Origin: an uncultured Bacteroidales bacterium
GTDB taxonomy: Bacteria; Bacteroidota; Bacteroidia; Bacteroidales; Bacteroidaceae
Direction of reading: 5' to 3'
Assembly: GCA_902779165.1 (NCBI GenBank)
Contig: CACZAN010000006.1
Span: forward strand, 21,687-85,686
DNA: 64,000 nt
The notes beneath the pieces were generated by a model. The model made no database searches and was not told the DNA's origin. It was given only the letters and a program-made list of their open reading frames with translations. Below, piece by piece: positions 51,352 through 60,540 of this stretch. Each line of letters begins with the position of its first letter. Within the stretch, counting starts at the first letter, position 1. Position numbers and translations under genes: made by a program.

Positions 51352-52677
51352 ATGATGAATGCAGTACTTTTAGTCCTTGCCGGTGGCGTCTTAGGGGCGC
51401 TGATTGTGTGGCTGGTGATGCGCGGAAAACTGCATGTGGCAGAGACGATTCTGCAGGAGCGTTCATCGGCGATGGAGAAGGCGAACTCAGATGCCATGGC
51501 GGTTCAGGAGGCTCATTATAAAATGACTCTCGAAGCTCAGGAAGCACGGCACAAGGAGGCCGTGGAGGCGCTGGAAACACGGCACAAGGAAGCCATTGCG
51601 GCTCAGGAGGCTCGTTTCGAGGAGACGCTGGCGAAGGTGACTGCACAACTGCGCGACGCCACGGGCGAGATGCTGAGGCAGCGACAGAAGGAATTTCAGG
51701 AAGCTTCTGGACAAAGCATAGGACAAATTGTGGCCCCATTGCGTGAGTCAATAGTCGGTATGCAACGGGTGATGAGTGAGGCGCAGACGCAGCGGAGTGC
51801 TGATAGCGGCGCGCTGAAGGCCATCATCCAACAGATGATGCAGTCCAGCGAAGAGGCAAGGAAGAGTACCGACGAGCTGACGCGAGTGTTCCGCCGTAGC
51901 AATACCGTACAGGGAACATGGGGTGAGACGGTGCTCGATGAGTTGCTGGAGGCACAAGGCCTCACGCGAGGTGTGCATTATGATGTGCAACCTACGATGC
52001 GCGATGCAGGAGGTACTGCTGTACAGACGGAACAGGGGCAGCGACTGCGACCTGATGTCATTCTGCACCTCGACCGCCAGCGCGATGTCATCGTGGATTC
52101 GAAGGTGTCGCTGGCTGCTTTCATGGACTACGTCAATGCCACGGACGAGGGCGAGCGCCAACGTTTCCTGAAGGCCCACGTGGCGAGTCTGCAGGATCAG
52201 GTGAACCGCCTGGCACAGAAGGACTACAGCAACTATGTGCAACCGCCGAAAGTGAAGATGGACTATGTCATCATGTTCGTGCCGCATACAGGAGCGCTCT
52301 GGACCGCTTTAGGCGCACAGCCCGACTTGTGGCGCAAGGCGATGGAACGCGGGGTGTATATTGCCGACGAGCAGACTCTTTTTGCTGCACTTCGCATCAT
52401 CAGCCTCACTTGGACTCAGATACGTCAGGCCGAGAACCACGAGAAAGTTTATGCACTGGCCAATGAGATGATGGATCGCGTGGGGCAGTTTGCGAAGCAC
52501 TACAAAACCCTCGGCGACGCGTTGAAGAGGGCACAGACAGCTTATGATGATAGCTCGCGCAAGTTAGAACCTTCAGGACAGAGTATTCTTCAGACTTGTG
52601 CCAAGCTACAGAAGCTGGGAGCCCGGCAGAGCGACAGGAACCCGCTACCGCAACCGACAAGCAACGATAACCCTTAA
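51352..52677 (+). CDS. rmuC: DNA recombination protein RmuC
   Basis: 441 residues from the first of two adjacent ATGs. An N-terminal membrane anchor (VLLVLAGGVLGALIVWLVM) is followed by a long coiled coil (about 28-180, with repeated AQEARHKEA-like units). The RmuC core (PF02646) then follows with VQGTWGETVLDELLEAQGL, RPDVILHLD, VIVDSKVSLAAFMDY and VMFVPHTGALW. The core is related to PD-(D/E)XK nucleases: D and DSK residues are visible. RmuC limits inversions at short inverted repeats in E. coli, of interest given the many inverted repeats here. The next gene follows after four bases. Confidence 0.94.
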   Translation: MMNAVLLVLAGGVLGALIVWLVMRGKLHVAETILQERSSAMEKANSDAMAVQEAHYKMTLEAQEARHKEAVEALETRHKEAIAAQEARFEETLAKVTAQLRDATGEMLRQRQKEFQEASGQSIGQIVAPLRESIVGMQRVMSEAQTQRSADSGALKAIIQQMMQSSEEARKSTDELTRVFRRSNTVQGTWGETVLDELLEAQGLTRGVHYDVQPTMRDAGGTAVQTEQGQRLRPDVILHLDRQRDVIVDSKVSLAAFMDYVNATDEGERQRFLKAHVASLQDQVNRLAQKDYSNYVQPPKVKMDYVIMFVPHTGALWTALGAQPDLWRKAMERGVYIADEQTLFAALRIISLTWTQIRQAENHEKVYALANEMMDRVGQFAKHYKTLGDALKRAQTAYDDSSRKLEPSGQSILQTCAKLQKLGARQSDRNPLPQPTSNDNP

Positions 52678-52681
52678 TCTT

Positions 52682-54430
52682 ATGCAGACTTTTCAAGACC
52701 TCAAGAAGATTCTCAAACAAGTGCAGAAGGACGGCGCACAGGGGCTGTCACCACTGAAGGTGGCCCTCGTGGGCGACACCGCCACTCAGTTTCTGGCTAC
52801 CGCGCTCCGAGCTACAGGTTGCTTGCATGGCTTCCTCTTCGACCTCTTCGAAGCCGAATATAATCAGGTGGAACGCCAGTTCTTGGATCCTGCGAGCGAG
52901 CTCCGCGCCTTCGATGCCGACTTCATCATCCTTTTCCAGTCCACCCACAAGCTGGCAGAGCACCACAGCCAGCAGAACGCCGAGGGACAGGAGCGCGTGG
53001 CTGATGAGCGGTTGGCTTTCGTCGAAGCGCTGTGCCAGGATCCGGCCTTTGCTGCGAAGCGCGTCGTCTGTCTCAACTACCCAGAAATAGAAGATACCGT
53101 CTTCGGCAGTTATGCCAACCAGGTGCCAGCCTCACTGACGTGGCAGGTGCGGCATCTGAACAGCGGTCTCATGCAGCTGGCTCGGCAGTACCAGAATCTT
53201 TTCCTCTGCGACCTCGCCGCCCTGCAGAATAAGTTCGGTCGCGACTGGCTGTTCGCTCCCAATATCTATATGAGTACAGAGATGGTGCTCAGTCTGGATG
53301 CGCTGCCTTACGTGGCCGCCCGCGTCGTAGATATCATCGCTGCTGTGCGCGGACAGTTTCACAAGTGCCTGATTCTGGACTTGGATAATACGCTTTGGGG
53401 AGGTGTCATCGGCGACGACGGGATTGAGGGCATCCAGCTCGGACATGGCTTAGGAATTGGCAAAGCTTTCAGCGAGTTCCAGCAGTGGGTGCGCAAGTTG
53501 CGTCAGCGCGGCATCATCATCTGTGTGGCCTCGAAGAACGACGAAGCCACCGCCAAGGAACCCTTCCTGCATCATCCGGATATGGTCCTCAAGTTGGAGG
53601 ACATCGCGGTATTTCAGGCCAACTGGGAGACGAAAGTCGATAATATCCGCACCATACAACGCATTCTGAATATAGGCTTCGACTCGATGGTGTTTCTCGA
53701 CGATAATCCTTTCGAACGGGCTATCGTGCGGGAGAATATTCCGGGAATCACAGTGCCGGAGCTACCCGAGGACCCCGCTCTCTACCTCGAATACCTCTAC
53801 TCGCTGAACCTCTTCGAGACGGCCACCTACAGCGGTGCCGACAAGGACCGCACACAGCAGTATCAGGTGGAGGCGCAGCGAGTGCAGTTGGCTAAGACTT
53901 TTGACAACGAAGAGGCCTTCCTGCGCTCGCTGGAGATGTGTTCCACAGTCAGTGGATTCACGAAATTCAATACCCCACGCGTGGCACAGCTGACGCAGCG
54001 CAGCAACCAGTTTAACCTGCGCACCGTTCGCTACACGGAGGCAGACATTGCCGCACTGGCCGCAGATTCCAACGTCGTAGACCTCAGCTTCACCCTCGAA
54101 GACCGCTTTGGCGACAACGGCCTGATTGCCGTTGTCATTATGAAGCTCCTGGATGCCGACACGCTTTTCATAGACACCTGGCTGATGAGTTGTCGGGTGC
54201 TGCGCCGCGGGGTGGAGCATTTTGTGCTGAATACCCTTGTGAACCGGGCCCGTGAGGTTGGTTGCCGACGTATCATAGGCGAATATTTGCCCACGCCCAA
54301 AAACAAGATGGTGGAACAGCATTACCCCGACCTCGGATTCACCCCCCTTCCCGGTTCCACAACACCGCAATACTGCTTAGAAGTGGACAGCTATCAGGAG
54401 AAGGAGTGCTTTATAAAGTTGAAACGTTGA
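52682..54430 (+). CDS. FkbH-like HAD-IIIC enzyme (probable glyceryl-ACP synthase)
   Basis: 582 residues from the ATG at 52682. The N-terminal region (about 1-225) is the SGNH-like part typical of FkbH-like proteins (KVALVGDTATQFLATALRA). The HAD domain has the DxD motif in CLILDLDNTLWGGVIGDDG (D233, D235) and further on VFLDDNPFERAIVRE. The C-terminal part is GNAT-like (DRFGDNGLIAVVIMK). FkbH-type enzymes dephosphorylate 1,3-bisphosphoglycerate and load the glyceryl group onto an acyl carrier protein. The very next gene encodes an ACP, then an MBOAT and an SGNH protein, so the glyceryl group may go to an envelope acceptor, not to a polyketide. It is only four bases from rmuC. Confidence 0.88.
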   Translation: MQTFQDLKKILKQVQKDGAQGLSPLKVALVGDTATQFLATALRATGCLHGFLFDLFEAEYNQVERQFLDPASELRAFDADFIILFQSTHKLAEHHSQQNAEGQERVADERLAFVEALCQDPAFAAKRVVCLNYPEIEDTVFGSYANQVPASLTWQVRHLNSGLMQLARQYQNLFLCDLAALQNKFGRDWLFAPNIYMSTEMVLSLDALPYVAARVVDIIAAVRGQFHKCLILDLDNTLWGGVIGDDGIEGIQLGHGLGIGKAFSEFQQWVRKLRQRGIIICVASKNDEATAKEPFLHHPDMVLKLEDIAVFQANWETKVDNIRTIQRILNIGFDSMVFLDDNPFERAIVRENIPGITVPELPEDPALYLEYLYSLNLFETATYSGADKDRTQQYQVEAQRVQLAKTFDNEEAFLRSLEMCSTVSGFTKFNTPRVAQLTQRSNQFNLRTVRYTEADIAALAADSNVVDLSFTLEDRFGDNGLIAVVIMKLLDADTLFIDTWLMSCRVLRRGVEHFVLNTLVNRAREVGCRRIIGEYLPTPKNKMVEQHYPDLGFTPLPGSTTPQYCLEVDSYQEKECFIKLKR

Positions 54431-54474
54431 AAAGTTGAAACGTTGAAATATTCGAAGCTAAAAATTTTTAATAT

Positions 54475-54720
54475 ATGGAAAGAACAGACATTTTCGACAA
54501 ACTCAACGAGATCTTCGTTGACGTGCTCGACTTGGACGAAGTGGAGCTCACAGATGCCACCACGGCAGATGATATCGAGGAATGGGACTCGCTGAGTCAC
54601 GTCCAACTCGTTGTAGCCATTGAAAAAGCTTTCGGCGTGAAGTTCACCGCTTTGGAAATCATGAAGTGGAAGAACGTCGGAGAACTCGTGGACTCCATCG
54701 CTCACAAACTTTACTCGTGA
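54475..54720 (+). CDS. Acyl carrier protein dedicated to the FkbH/MBOAT set
   Basis: 81 residues with the phosphopantetheine attachment serine S39 in EEWDSLSHVQLVVAIEKAFG. The sequence differs from a housekeeping AcpP (no DSLDxVE form; DSLSHVQL instead), like carriers found next to FkbH. It probably carries a glyceryl thioester formed by the preceding enzyme. The 44-base spacer before it consists of GTTGAAA-type repeats. DltC and biosynthetic-cluster carriers are the closest functional analogues. Confidence 0.92.
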   Translation: MERTDIFDKLNEIFVDVLDLDEVELTDATTADDIEEWDSLSHVQLVVAIEKAFGVKFTALEIMKWKNVGELVDSIAHKLYS

Positions 54721-54752
54721 ACTTGATTGTAGTCGTGTTCTAATTTAGATGC

Positions 54753-56201
54753 ATGATCGTTAACTCTATCAATTTCTGGCTGTTCTTCGCCGCAGTCGTG
54801 GTGCCCTACTTCCTCTGCTTTCGCGGGCAGCGGGGGCAGAACGTGTGGCTGTTGCTTGCCTCTTACGTCTTCTACGGTTGGGCTGATTGGAGGATTCTGC
54901 CGCTGCTGGTGGGGGTGACGGCGGTGTTCTATGGATTAGGTTTAGCCATTGCCCGCAACAACGAGAGTAATCCTCGCCGCGCCTCGCAGCTGACCACTCT
55001 CGGTGTATTCCTCGGGCTTGGCATCCTCTTCTATTTCAAGTACTTCGCTTTCTTCGTGCAGGAGCTTACGGCGTTGTTCGCTTCGTTGGGCGTTCCTTGT
55101 GGCGAACGCACCCTGCATATCGTGATGCCCATAGGTATCAGTTTCTTCACTTTCAAGTTAATGGGTTATGTCATCGAGGTCCACCGCCAGACAGCTGCTC
55201 CCACGCGTGATGCCGTAGAGTTCGCGCTCTTCATTGCCTTCTTCCCCACGATACTCTCAGGGCCTATTGACCGTGCTGCCACCTTCCTTCCACAGCTGCA
55301 GCAGCGTCGTCTTTATAACGAGCGTGATGTTAGCGAGGGCCTGAAGCGTGTGCTGTGGGGGTTGTTCCTGAAGACGTGCATCGCTGATGTCATTGCTCCC
55401 TGGACGACAGCCGTCTTCAGCAATTACGCCCACCATAATGCCACGACCATTTTAGTTGCATCGCCCCTGTACCTCATTCAGCTCTACACGGATTTCTGCG
55501 GATTCTCGGAGATGGCAATCGGCGTAGCCCGCATCCTGGGTTTGCGCGTGGCAGAGAACTTCCAGCGTCCGTTCTTCGCCAAAAATGTGGCTGAGTACTG
55601 GCGTCGATGGCACATGTCGCTGACGACGTGGATCACGGACTATGTCTTCATGCCGCTGAATGTGGCTTTCCGCGACTGGGGCCTCTGGGGACTGTATGCT
55701 GCCACGCTGCTGAACCTCATAGCTATCGGGGTGTGGCACGGAGCCAATTGGACGTACTTCTGGTTTGGGGTCTATCACGGCTTGTTGCTTTGTATCGTTA
55801 CGGGTCTCGACAAGCGTCGCAAGCGCTTCGAGAAAGCCCATCACCTGAAAGACAATGAGCTCTACGCCTGGAGTCGGCGCCTGCTTACGTTCCTTTGTTT
55901 CACCTTTGGCTCGGTGCTCTTCCAGGCAGCGTCCATGGGTGATTTCCTCGGTACTCTCTCACGATTAGGACAGGGTTTCGGGCCTCTTTATACCGAGGAA
56001 TTTTCCAGCCTCGTCATCTACGCCCTGCCGGCAACCTGCCTGATGTTCCTGCGTGAATGGGTGGCAGAGTACCGGCGCGATATCCATTTCCTGCATTCGC
56101 CCAACATGCTCATTCGCCTCGTCACCATCGCCCTCCTGATATCCTTCATCATCTATGCAGGGCAGCTCGAGGGCAATTCCTTCATCTATTTCCAATTCTG
56201 A
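54753..56201 (+). CDS. MBOAT-family membrane O-acyltransferase (DltB/AlgI-like)
   Basis: 482 residues with about eleven hydrophobic segments. The MBOAT core is typical: SYVFYGWADWR, PIGISFFTFKLMGYVIEVHR, FPTILSGPIDRA, FCGFSEMAIGVARILG, AEYWRRWHMSLTTWITDYVF (H287) and GVWHGANWTYFWFG with the catalytic histidine H329. Members such as DltB and AlgI pass acyl groups from a cytoplasmic carrier to an extracytoplasmic acceptor through the inner membrane. With the upstream ACP and downstream SGNH protein it completes a Dlt-like transfer set. The donor is inferred to be glyceryl-ACP; an O-acetylation role is the alternative. Confidence 0.92.
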   Translation: MIVNSINFWLFFAAVVVPYFLCFRGQRGQNVWLLLASYVFYGWADWRILPLLVGVTAVFYGLGLAIARNNESNPRRASQLTTLGVFLGLGILFYFKYFAFFVQELTALFASLGVPCGERTLHIVMPIGISFFTFKLMGYVIEVHRQTAAPTRDAVEFALFIAFFPTILSGPIDRAATFLPQLQQRRLYNERDVSEGLKRVLWGLFLKTCIADVIAPWTTAVFSNYAHHNATTILVASPLYLIQLYTDFCGFSEMAIGVARILGLRVAENFQRPFFAKNVAEYWRRWHMSLTTWITDYVFMPLNVAFRDWGLWGLYAATLLNLIAIGVWHGANWTYFWFGVYHGLLLCIVTGLDKRRKRFEKAHHLKDNELYAWSRRLLTFLCFTFGSVLFQAASMGDFLGTLSRLGQGFGPLYTEEFSSLVIYALPATCLMFLREWVAEYRRDIHFLHSPNMLIRLVTIALLISFIIYAGQLEGNSFIYFQF

Positions 56202-56210
56202 TAGATCATT

Positions 56211-56268
56211 TTCGAAATCTCGAAATATCGAAATACCGGAATATCGAAATCTCGAAATACCGATTTAA
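56211..56268. repeat. Short-period CGAAATAT/CGAAATCT repeats between MBOAT and SGNH genes
   Basis: About seven imperfect 8-10 base units of the form TCGAAATAT/TCGAAATCT/CGAAATACC fill the spacer. They resemble other Prevotella-type short-period spacers in this window. Confidence 0.8.
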
Positions 56269-56298
56269 TTCTTAAACTTTTCAACATTTCAACTTTCC

Positions 56299-57183
56299 AT
56301 GTCTCCCCGTTTCTCCCTCCCCCTCAAGGCGATCGCCGTTCTCACCTTGGTACTTCTGATAGACCAAGGGGTGGGATTCGTCTCGCGACATATCATCCAA
56401 GGGCTCGACGATAAACTGTCGCAGATAGGCTCTATCCAACAAGCGTTGTTGCACAAACGAAGCGACGTGCTAATTCTTGGAGCCTCCTGCGCCAAGTATC
56501 ACTACAATTCGCAAATTCTTGCCGACAGCCTTCACATGACGGTCGAGAACACGGGGGTAGGTGGTATGAAAGCCGAGTACTCCGACCTGGTGCTGCAATC
56601 CTTCCTCGAACGCTGCACCCCTCGTTGTGTTGTCATCGACGTCTACGGACAACTCGACTCGGGCGAGGGACGTCTGCCGCGAGTGCGTCCCTTTTATGGC
56701 GTCAATCTGCCCGTTACCAACTACTATGACAGCGAAACCGACTGGCAGCAGCGCCTGAAACTGCAGAGTGCCCTCTATCGCTACAACGGCACCCTGGACC
56801 TGTTGCTGCGCCACGCTCTCAACGCCCCCAACCGTTCCCACGGCTTCGATGAGATGACGGGCGAGCTGTCGATGAAAGACACGGCGGTTGTGCATCATTT
56901 CCAGCCCGACCCTGCCAAGGAACGTCATCTGCGCCACGTGGTGCAGCTCTGTCGTGAACACGCAATCCGTCTGGTCTTTGTGCTTTCGCCACGCAGGGAG
57001 CATAACGTGGATCAGGAAGCGTGGGTCAGCGCATTCTGTCGCGAGCACAACCTGCAGCTCATCAACGAGCTCCATGTGCCTGATTATTACACAGAAGAAA
57101 GGCTGTTCCACGACGAATCACATCTGAACGGTCGTGGAGCAGCCCTTTTCTCGCGGCGGGTGGCGGAGAGGTTGAAACGTTGA
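56299..57183 (+). CDS. Membrane-anchored SGNH-hydrolase-like protein (DltD/AlgX-like role)
   Basis: 294 residues. An N-terminal hydrophobic segment (AIAVLTLVLLIDQGVGF) should anchor the protein with its catalytic domain in the periplasm. The SGNH-type nucleophile lies in VLILGASCAKYHYN (S63), and the C-terminal Asp/His dyad in HDESHLNGRGA (D272, H275). It follows the MBOAT in the order MBOAT then SGNH partner, as with DltB/DltD or AlgI/AlgJ/AlgX. It would complete transfer of the acyl or glyceryl group to the acceptor polymer. The family is not recognised by name, so function is inferred from motifs and context. Confidence 0.82.
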   Translation: MSPRFSLPLKAIAVLTLVLLIDQGVGFVSRHIIQGLDDKLSQIGSIQQALLHKRSDVLILGASCAKYHYNSQILADSLHMTVENTGVGGMKAEYSDLVLQSFLERCTPRCVVIDVYGQLDSGEGRLPRVRPFYGVNLPVTNYYDSETDWQQRLKLQSALYRYNGTLDLLLRHALNAPNRSHGFDEMTGELSMKDTAVVHHFQPDPAKERHLRHVVQLCREHAIRLVFVLSPRREHNVDQEAWVSAFCREHNLQLINELHVPDYYTEERLFHDESHLNGRGAALFSRRVAERLKR

Positions 57184-57266
57184 AATATTGAAACGTTGAA
57201 ATATTGAAAGGTTATTATCTTCGCAATCCTTCAACGTTTCAATTCTCAACGTTTCAATATTTCAAT
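57171..57266. repeat. Inverted short-period repeats between convergent SGNH and GH51 genes
   Basis: Left arm (57171-57211) of GTTGAAACGTTGAAATATT-like units and right arm (57228-57266) of the inverse form pair imperfectly into a long hairpin. It overlaps the SGNH stop codon and could terminate both converging transcripts. Confidence 0.65.
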
Positions 57267-57287
57267 CTTCAATCTTTCAATTTTCAA

Positions 57288-59291
57288 TTACAATTGATAT
57301 TCCAGCATCACAAAGCTGTAGGGGGCGAGGTCGACAGCGAACTTCTTCTGTGCCTTTATCTGTTCACGCTTTGGGCTGATGGGTTGAGCCTCGAAGTTGT
57401 TCTCGTCGTCGGCAGCACCTGTCAGCAAGGTCTTTGTGGCCTCGCCTTTCACGCCAAATCGGCTGAGGTCGATGTTGGCCTTTTTCGCTTCGGCGCTGGC
57501 GTTGCATAGCTTCACGAACAGGCGGCGAGTCTTCACATTCAGTACTACGCTTTGTCCGTAATGTACGCCTTCCTGGGGCTGCTGCACACCTGCGGCGTCG
57601 CCTTCAAAGCGCACGCAGTCCCCGTAGTAATATTGTCCTGCAGACTGTCCGAAGAATTGCTGGATGTAGTAGCTGCAAGTCAGGAACGGGCGCTCGTTGT
57701 CGAAGTAAATAAGGTCGGGATTCCAGTTGGTAGCGTTTTTGCGGGCGAAGAGGGGAGCATAGCTGGTCATGCAGACCACGTCGCCGTTGCGCTCCACGTG
57801 CAGCAGGTAAAGACCCTCTGCCAGCGCGTCGATGAGCTTCTTGTCCTTGGCGGCATATTCACCCAGATAGACCTTCGTCTTGCGGTCGCGCGGGTAGCTG
57901 TCGTACTGGCGCTTGTTGAGGAAATAGGTGTTCGGCTCGTAGTAGTGTTCGTCCATGATCGGCATACCGATTTCGGTGGCAATTCGCCATCCGTTTTCGA
58001 AGTCAGGATTTCCCTCGTGGGAACCGGGGCCTGCTGTGCCGACGATGACGATTTCCGGATGAGCCTTCGTCACTCGCTCGTAGATGTACTTAAAGCGCTC
58101 TTCGAACTCAGGAGATATCTTCTCTTCATTTCCCAGTCCTAAGTACTTCAGGTTGAACGGTGCCGGGTGACCTTGTGCTGCGCGCACGCGACCCCACTGG
58201 GTGGTGACATCGCCGTTGGCCCATTCGATGAGATCCAGTGCATCCTGCACCCATTCGTCCATTTCGCTCATGGGCACCACATCCTGTGCCTGCCCCTTCA
58301 TGCTCCAGCCTCCGTTGGCGCCCTGACAGCTGACACCGCAAGGCAGAATAGGCACGGGCTGCATTCCCAAATCCTCGCAGAACTGGAAGTACTCATAGTA
58401 ACCGAGACTCATGGACTGGTGGTAGCCCCAGGTGTTCTTCAGCGGGCGGCGCTGCTCCTTGGGTCCCACAGTGGTTTTCCAGCGATAGGTGTTCCAGAAA
58501 CCATCGCCGCCGCCGTGTACCACGCAGCCGCCGGGGAAGCGCATAAACTTTGGCTGCAGGTCGGCCAATGCCTGAGCCAGATCCTTGCGCAAGCCGTGAC
58601 CCTTGTAGGTGTCCTCGGGCATCAGCGAGAACTGATCCACATCCAGGTCGCCGGTCGTCAGCACCAGCACCTGCAGGACAGCGTTTGTGCAGTCCTCCGT
58701 GGGCGTCAGCACTGCTTCATACTTGTTCCACGCTGCTGTGCCCACAGCCAGCGATGCCTCGGCCAGCAGTTTCGGGCTCTTGCCCCAGCCCTGCGGCTGC
58801 GCCAGCACCACACGCACTTCCTTGGCCTCACTGCCTACGTTGCGCAGGAAGGCTGAGAAGTTGTACTTCGCACCGGCCTTCACGCTGATGCCGTCGAAGC
58901 CGTCGTTCTGCAGTCCATAGCCCGTCCAACCGTCGAAGTCATAATAATGACCCACGCGTTCGGTGTGCAAGCGAAGATAAGTCGGGTTGTTAGGATGAAT
59001 GGGAGCGTCCATGCATACCGTAGTGTTGCCCAACGAGTGGCCTGGGCGGACGGTTCTCCATGCAGTGCCAGGACCCCAGCCGTCCCTCTCTACCATATTG
59101 TACTCGAAGGAGCCGTTCTGCAGCAGCTCTGCATACAGGCCTCCGTCGGCTGCCGAGCTGATATCTTCAAAGAAGATACCTATCAATTCATCACTAATGG
59201 CCTTGCCGCCCTTCGGCGCTTTCATAGGCTTCTGGGCACAAAGTCCCAACGTGGCTGCCACCAGGACAGCACTCAAAAACAATCTTTTCAT
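57288..59291 (-). CDS. GH51 alpha-L-arabinofuranosidase, secreted
   Basis: 667 residues with signal peptide MKRLFLSAVLVAATLGLCAQ. GH51 blocks include GIFFEDISSAADGGLYAELLQNGSFE, a CBM4-like insert (about 60-210), KFMRFPGGCVVHGGG, acid/base glutamate in LKYLGLGNEEK, and nucleophile glutamate in KVYLGEYAAK. The enzyme removes alpha-linked arabinose from arabinoxylan or arabinan in the periplasm or at the surface. It ends without a sorting tail. It lies apart from the main hemicellulase cluster, beyond the FkbH/MBOAT set, but the substrate fits the same polymer. Confidence 0.93.
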   Translation of the reverse strand: MKRLFLSAVLVAATLGLCAQKPMKAPKGGKAISDELIGIFFEDISSAADGGLYAELLQNGSFEYNMVERDGWGPGTAWRTVRPGHSLGNTTVCMDAPIHPNNPTYLRLHTERVGHYYDFDGWTGYGLQNDGFDGISVKAGAKYNFSAFLRNVGSEAKEVRVVLAQPQGWGKSPKLLAEASLAVGTAAWNKYEAVLTPTEDCTNAVLQVLVLTTGDLDVDQFSLMPEDTYKGHGLRKDLAQALADLQPKFMRFPGGCVVHGGGDGFWNTYRWKTTVGPKEQRRPLKNTWGYHQSMSLGYYEYFQFCEDLGMQPVPILPCGVSCQGANGGWSMKGQAQDVVPMSEMDEWVQDALDLIEWANGDVTTQWGRVRAAQGHPAPFNLKYLGLGNEEKISPEFEERFKYIYERVTKAHPEIVIVGTAGPGSHEGNPDFENGWRIATEIGMPIMDEHYYEPNTYFLNKRQYDSYPRDRKTKVYLGEYAAKDKKLIDALAEGLYLLHVERNGDVVCMTSYAPLFARKNATNWNPDLIYFDNERPFLTCSYYIQQFFGQSAGQYYYGDCVRFEGDAAGVQQPQEGVHYGQSVVLNVKTRRLFVKLCNASAEAKKANIDLSRFGVKGEATKTLLTGAADDENNFEAQPISPKREQIKAQKKFAVDLAPYSFVMLEYQL

Positions 59292-59364
59292 AATCTGGTT
59301 ATTATCTCAATTTTAGCTTCGCTGACTTTTTCAATATCTCAATTTTCAATATCTCAACCTTTAG

Positions 59365-59464
59365 CTTCGCTGACTTTTGATTCCCGAGCAAGCTCGCCTA
59401 CCCGTAGCCTTTCACGAATCGGCCATTTCAAGCAAGCTTGATGGCGCTCGCTGCTCCAAAAGTT
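59365..59464. repeat. Dispersed 100-bp repeat, copy 1
   Basis: Matches copy 2 (63878-63977) with four substitutions and no gaps over 100 bases. It contains GAGCAAGCTC and AAGCAAGCTTG short palindromes. A fragment of its left end (CTTCGCTGACTTTT) also occurs at 59317-59330. A run of CAAGGTTT repeats follows to the SPFH stop. Confidence 0.9.
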
Positions 59465-59487
59465 CAAGGTTTCAAGGTTTCAAGGTT

Positions 59488-60423
59488 TCACGCTCCTGTG
59501 TTCACGATGGGTTGTGCGTTGTCTTCGCCGCAGAGCACCACGAGCAGGTTCGATACCATCTGAGCCTTGCGTTCGTCGTCGAGGTGTACGATGTCCTGTG
59601 ATGCGAGTTGGTCGAGAGCCATCTTCACCATCGACACAGCACCTTCCACGATTTTCTCGCGGGCAGCGATGATGGCTGTAGCCTGCTGACGGCGCAGCAT
59701 GACAGCGGCGATTTCGGGGGCGTAGGCGAGGTAGTTGATTCGTGCTTCCACGACCTCGATGCCAGCCATTGCCAGCCGCTCTGTGAGTTTCTGTTCCAGC
59801 TGGTCGTTGATTTCCTCGCCACCGCTGCGCAGCGTGATGTCCGAGGAGCGCGTTTCGGTGTCGTCATAAGCATATTGTCCGGCCACCTGTCGGAGGGCGG
59901 CATCGCTCTGCACGCGCACAAAACGCTCGAAGGCCGCCATCATCGTGGTGACGTTGGCGCCGAGGTTCTGGGCGTTCGAGGCCATCGTTTGGGAATCGAT
60001 TTCGAAGAGTGCCTTGTAGGTGTCCTTCAGGCGCCACACCAGCACCAGTCCGATCATCACGGGGTTACCCTCCTTGTCGTTGACTTTGATGGGCTCTGCG
60101 TCGAGGTTACGGGCGCGCAGCGACAGCTTCTTCGTCGTGGTGAAGGGGTTTATCCAGTAGTATCCGGTGCGGGTGAACGTGCCCACGTACTTTCCGAAGA
60201 ACATGACCACGCGTGCCTCGCCGGGTTCCAGCATGATGAAACCTGCCCAAATGAACAGGGAGACGAGAAACAGCACTGCAAACCCTGCGGCCATCAGCCC
60301 GGATTGCTGCATAACGACGAAGTAGAGGAGTACGAAGCTCGCAATCGTGAGTGCCAGATTCAGGAACAACATTCCGAACCCGTTGAAGGTGCTTCCACTG
60401 TAGGTGAATTCTTTGTTTTCCAT
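59488..60423 (-). CDS. SPFH/Band 7 family membrane protein
   Basis: 311 residues. Two hydrophobic segments (about 17-40 and 45-65) precede the SPFH domain (about 65-270): [45 protein letters not shown], and the helical C-terminal stretch [32 protein letters not shown] typical of flotillin/stomatin-like proteins. Such proteins scaffold membrane microdomains or assist proteases. There is no adjacent NfeD protease partner. It sits alone between GH51 and mdh. Confidence 0.9.
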   Translation of the reverse strand: MENKEFTYSGSTFNGFGMLFLNLALTIASFVLLYFVVMQQSGLMAAGFAVLFLVSLFIWAGFIMLEPGEARVVMFFGKYVGTFTRTGYYWINPFTTTKKLSLRARNLDAEPIKVNDKEGNPVMIGLVLVWRLKDTYKALFEIDSQTMASNAQNLGANVTTMMAAFERFVRVQSDAALRQVAGQYAYDDTETRSSDITLRSGGEEINDQLEQKLTERLAMAGIEVVEARINYLAYAPEIAAVMLRRQQATAIIAAREKIVEGAVSMVKMALDQLASQDIVHLDDERKAQMVSNLLVVLCGEDNAQPIVNTGA

Positions 60424-60540
60424 TATTGTCTGTGTTTGCTAAACATTTCACGAACTACACGAATCCTTTGGGCGTCTGAAGCTTCGGCGTCGGCAGAATC
60501 CGTCTAATTCGTGAAATGCGTTGTGATAAAAGAGAATCCT

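Noticed and set aside
52682-54720. Polyketide (methoxymalonyl-ACP) biosynthesis cluster
   Set aside because: FkbH plus ACP is seen, but the dehydrogenases, methyltransferase and synthase needed for methoxymalonyl units are absent; MBOAT and SGNH partners point to envelope modification.
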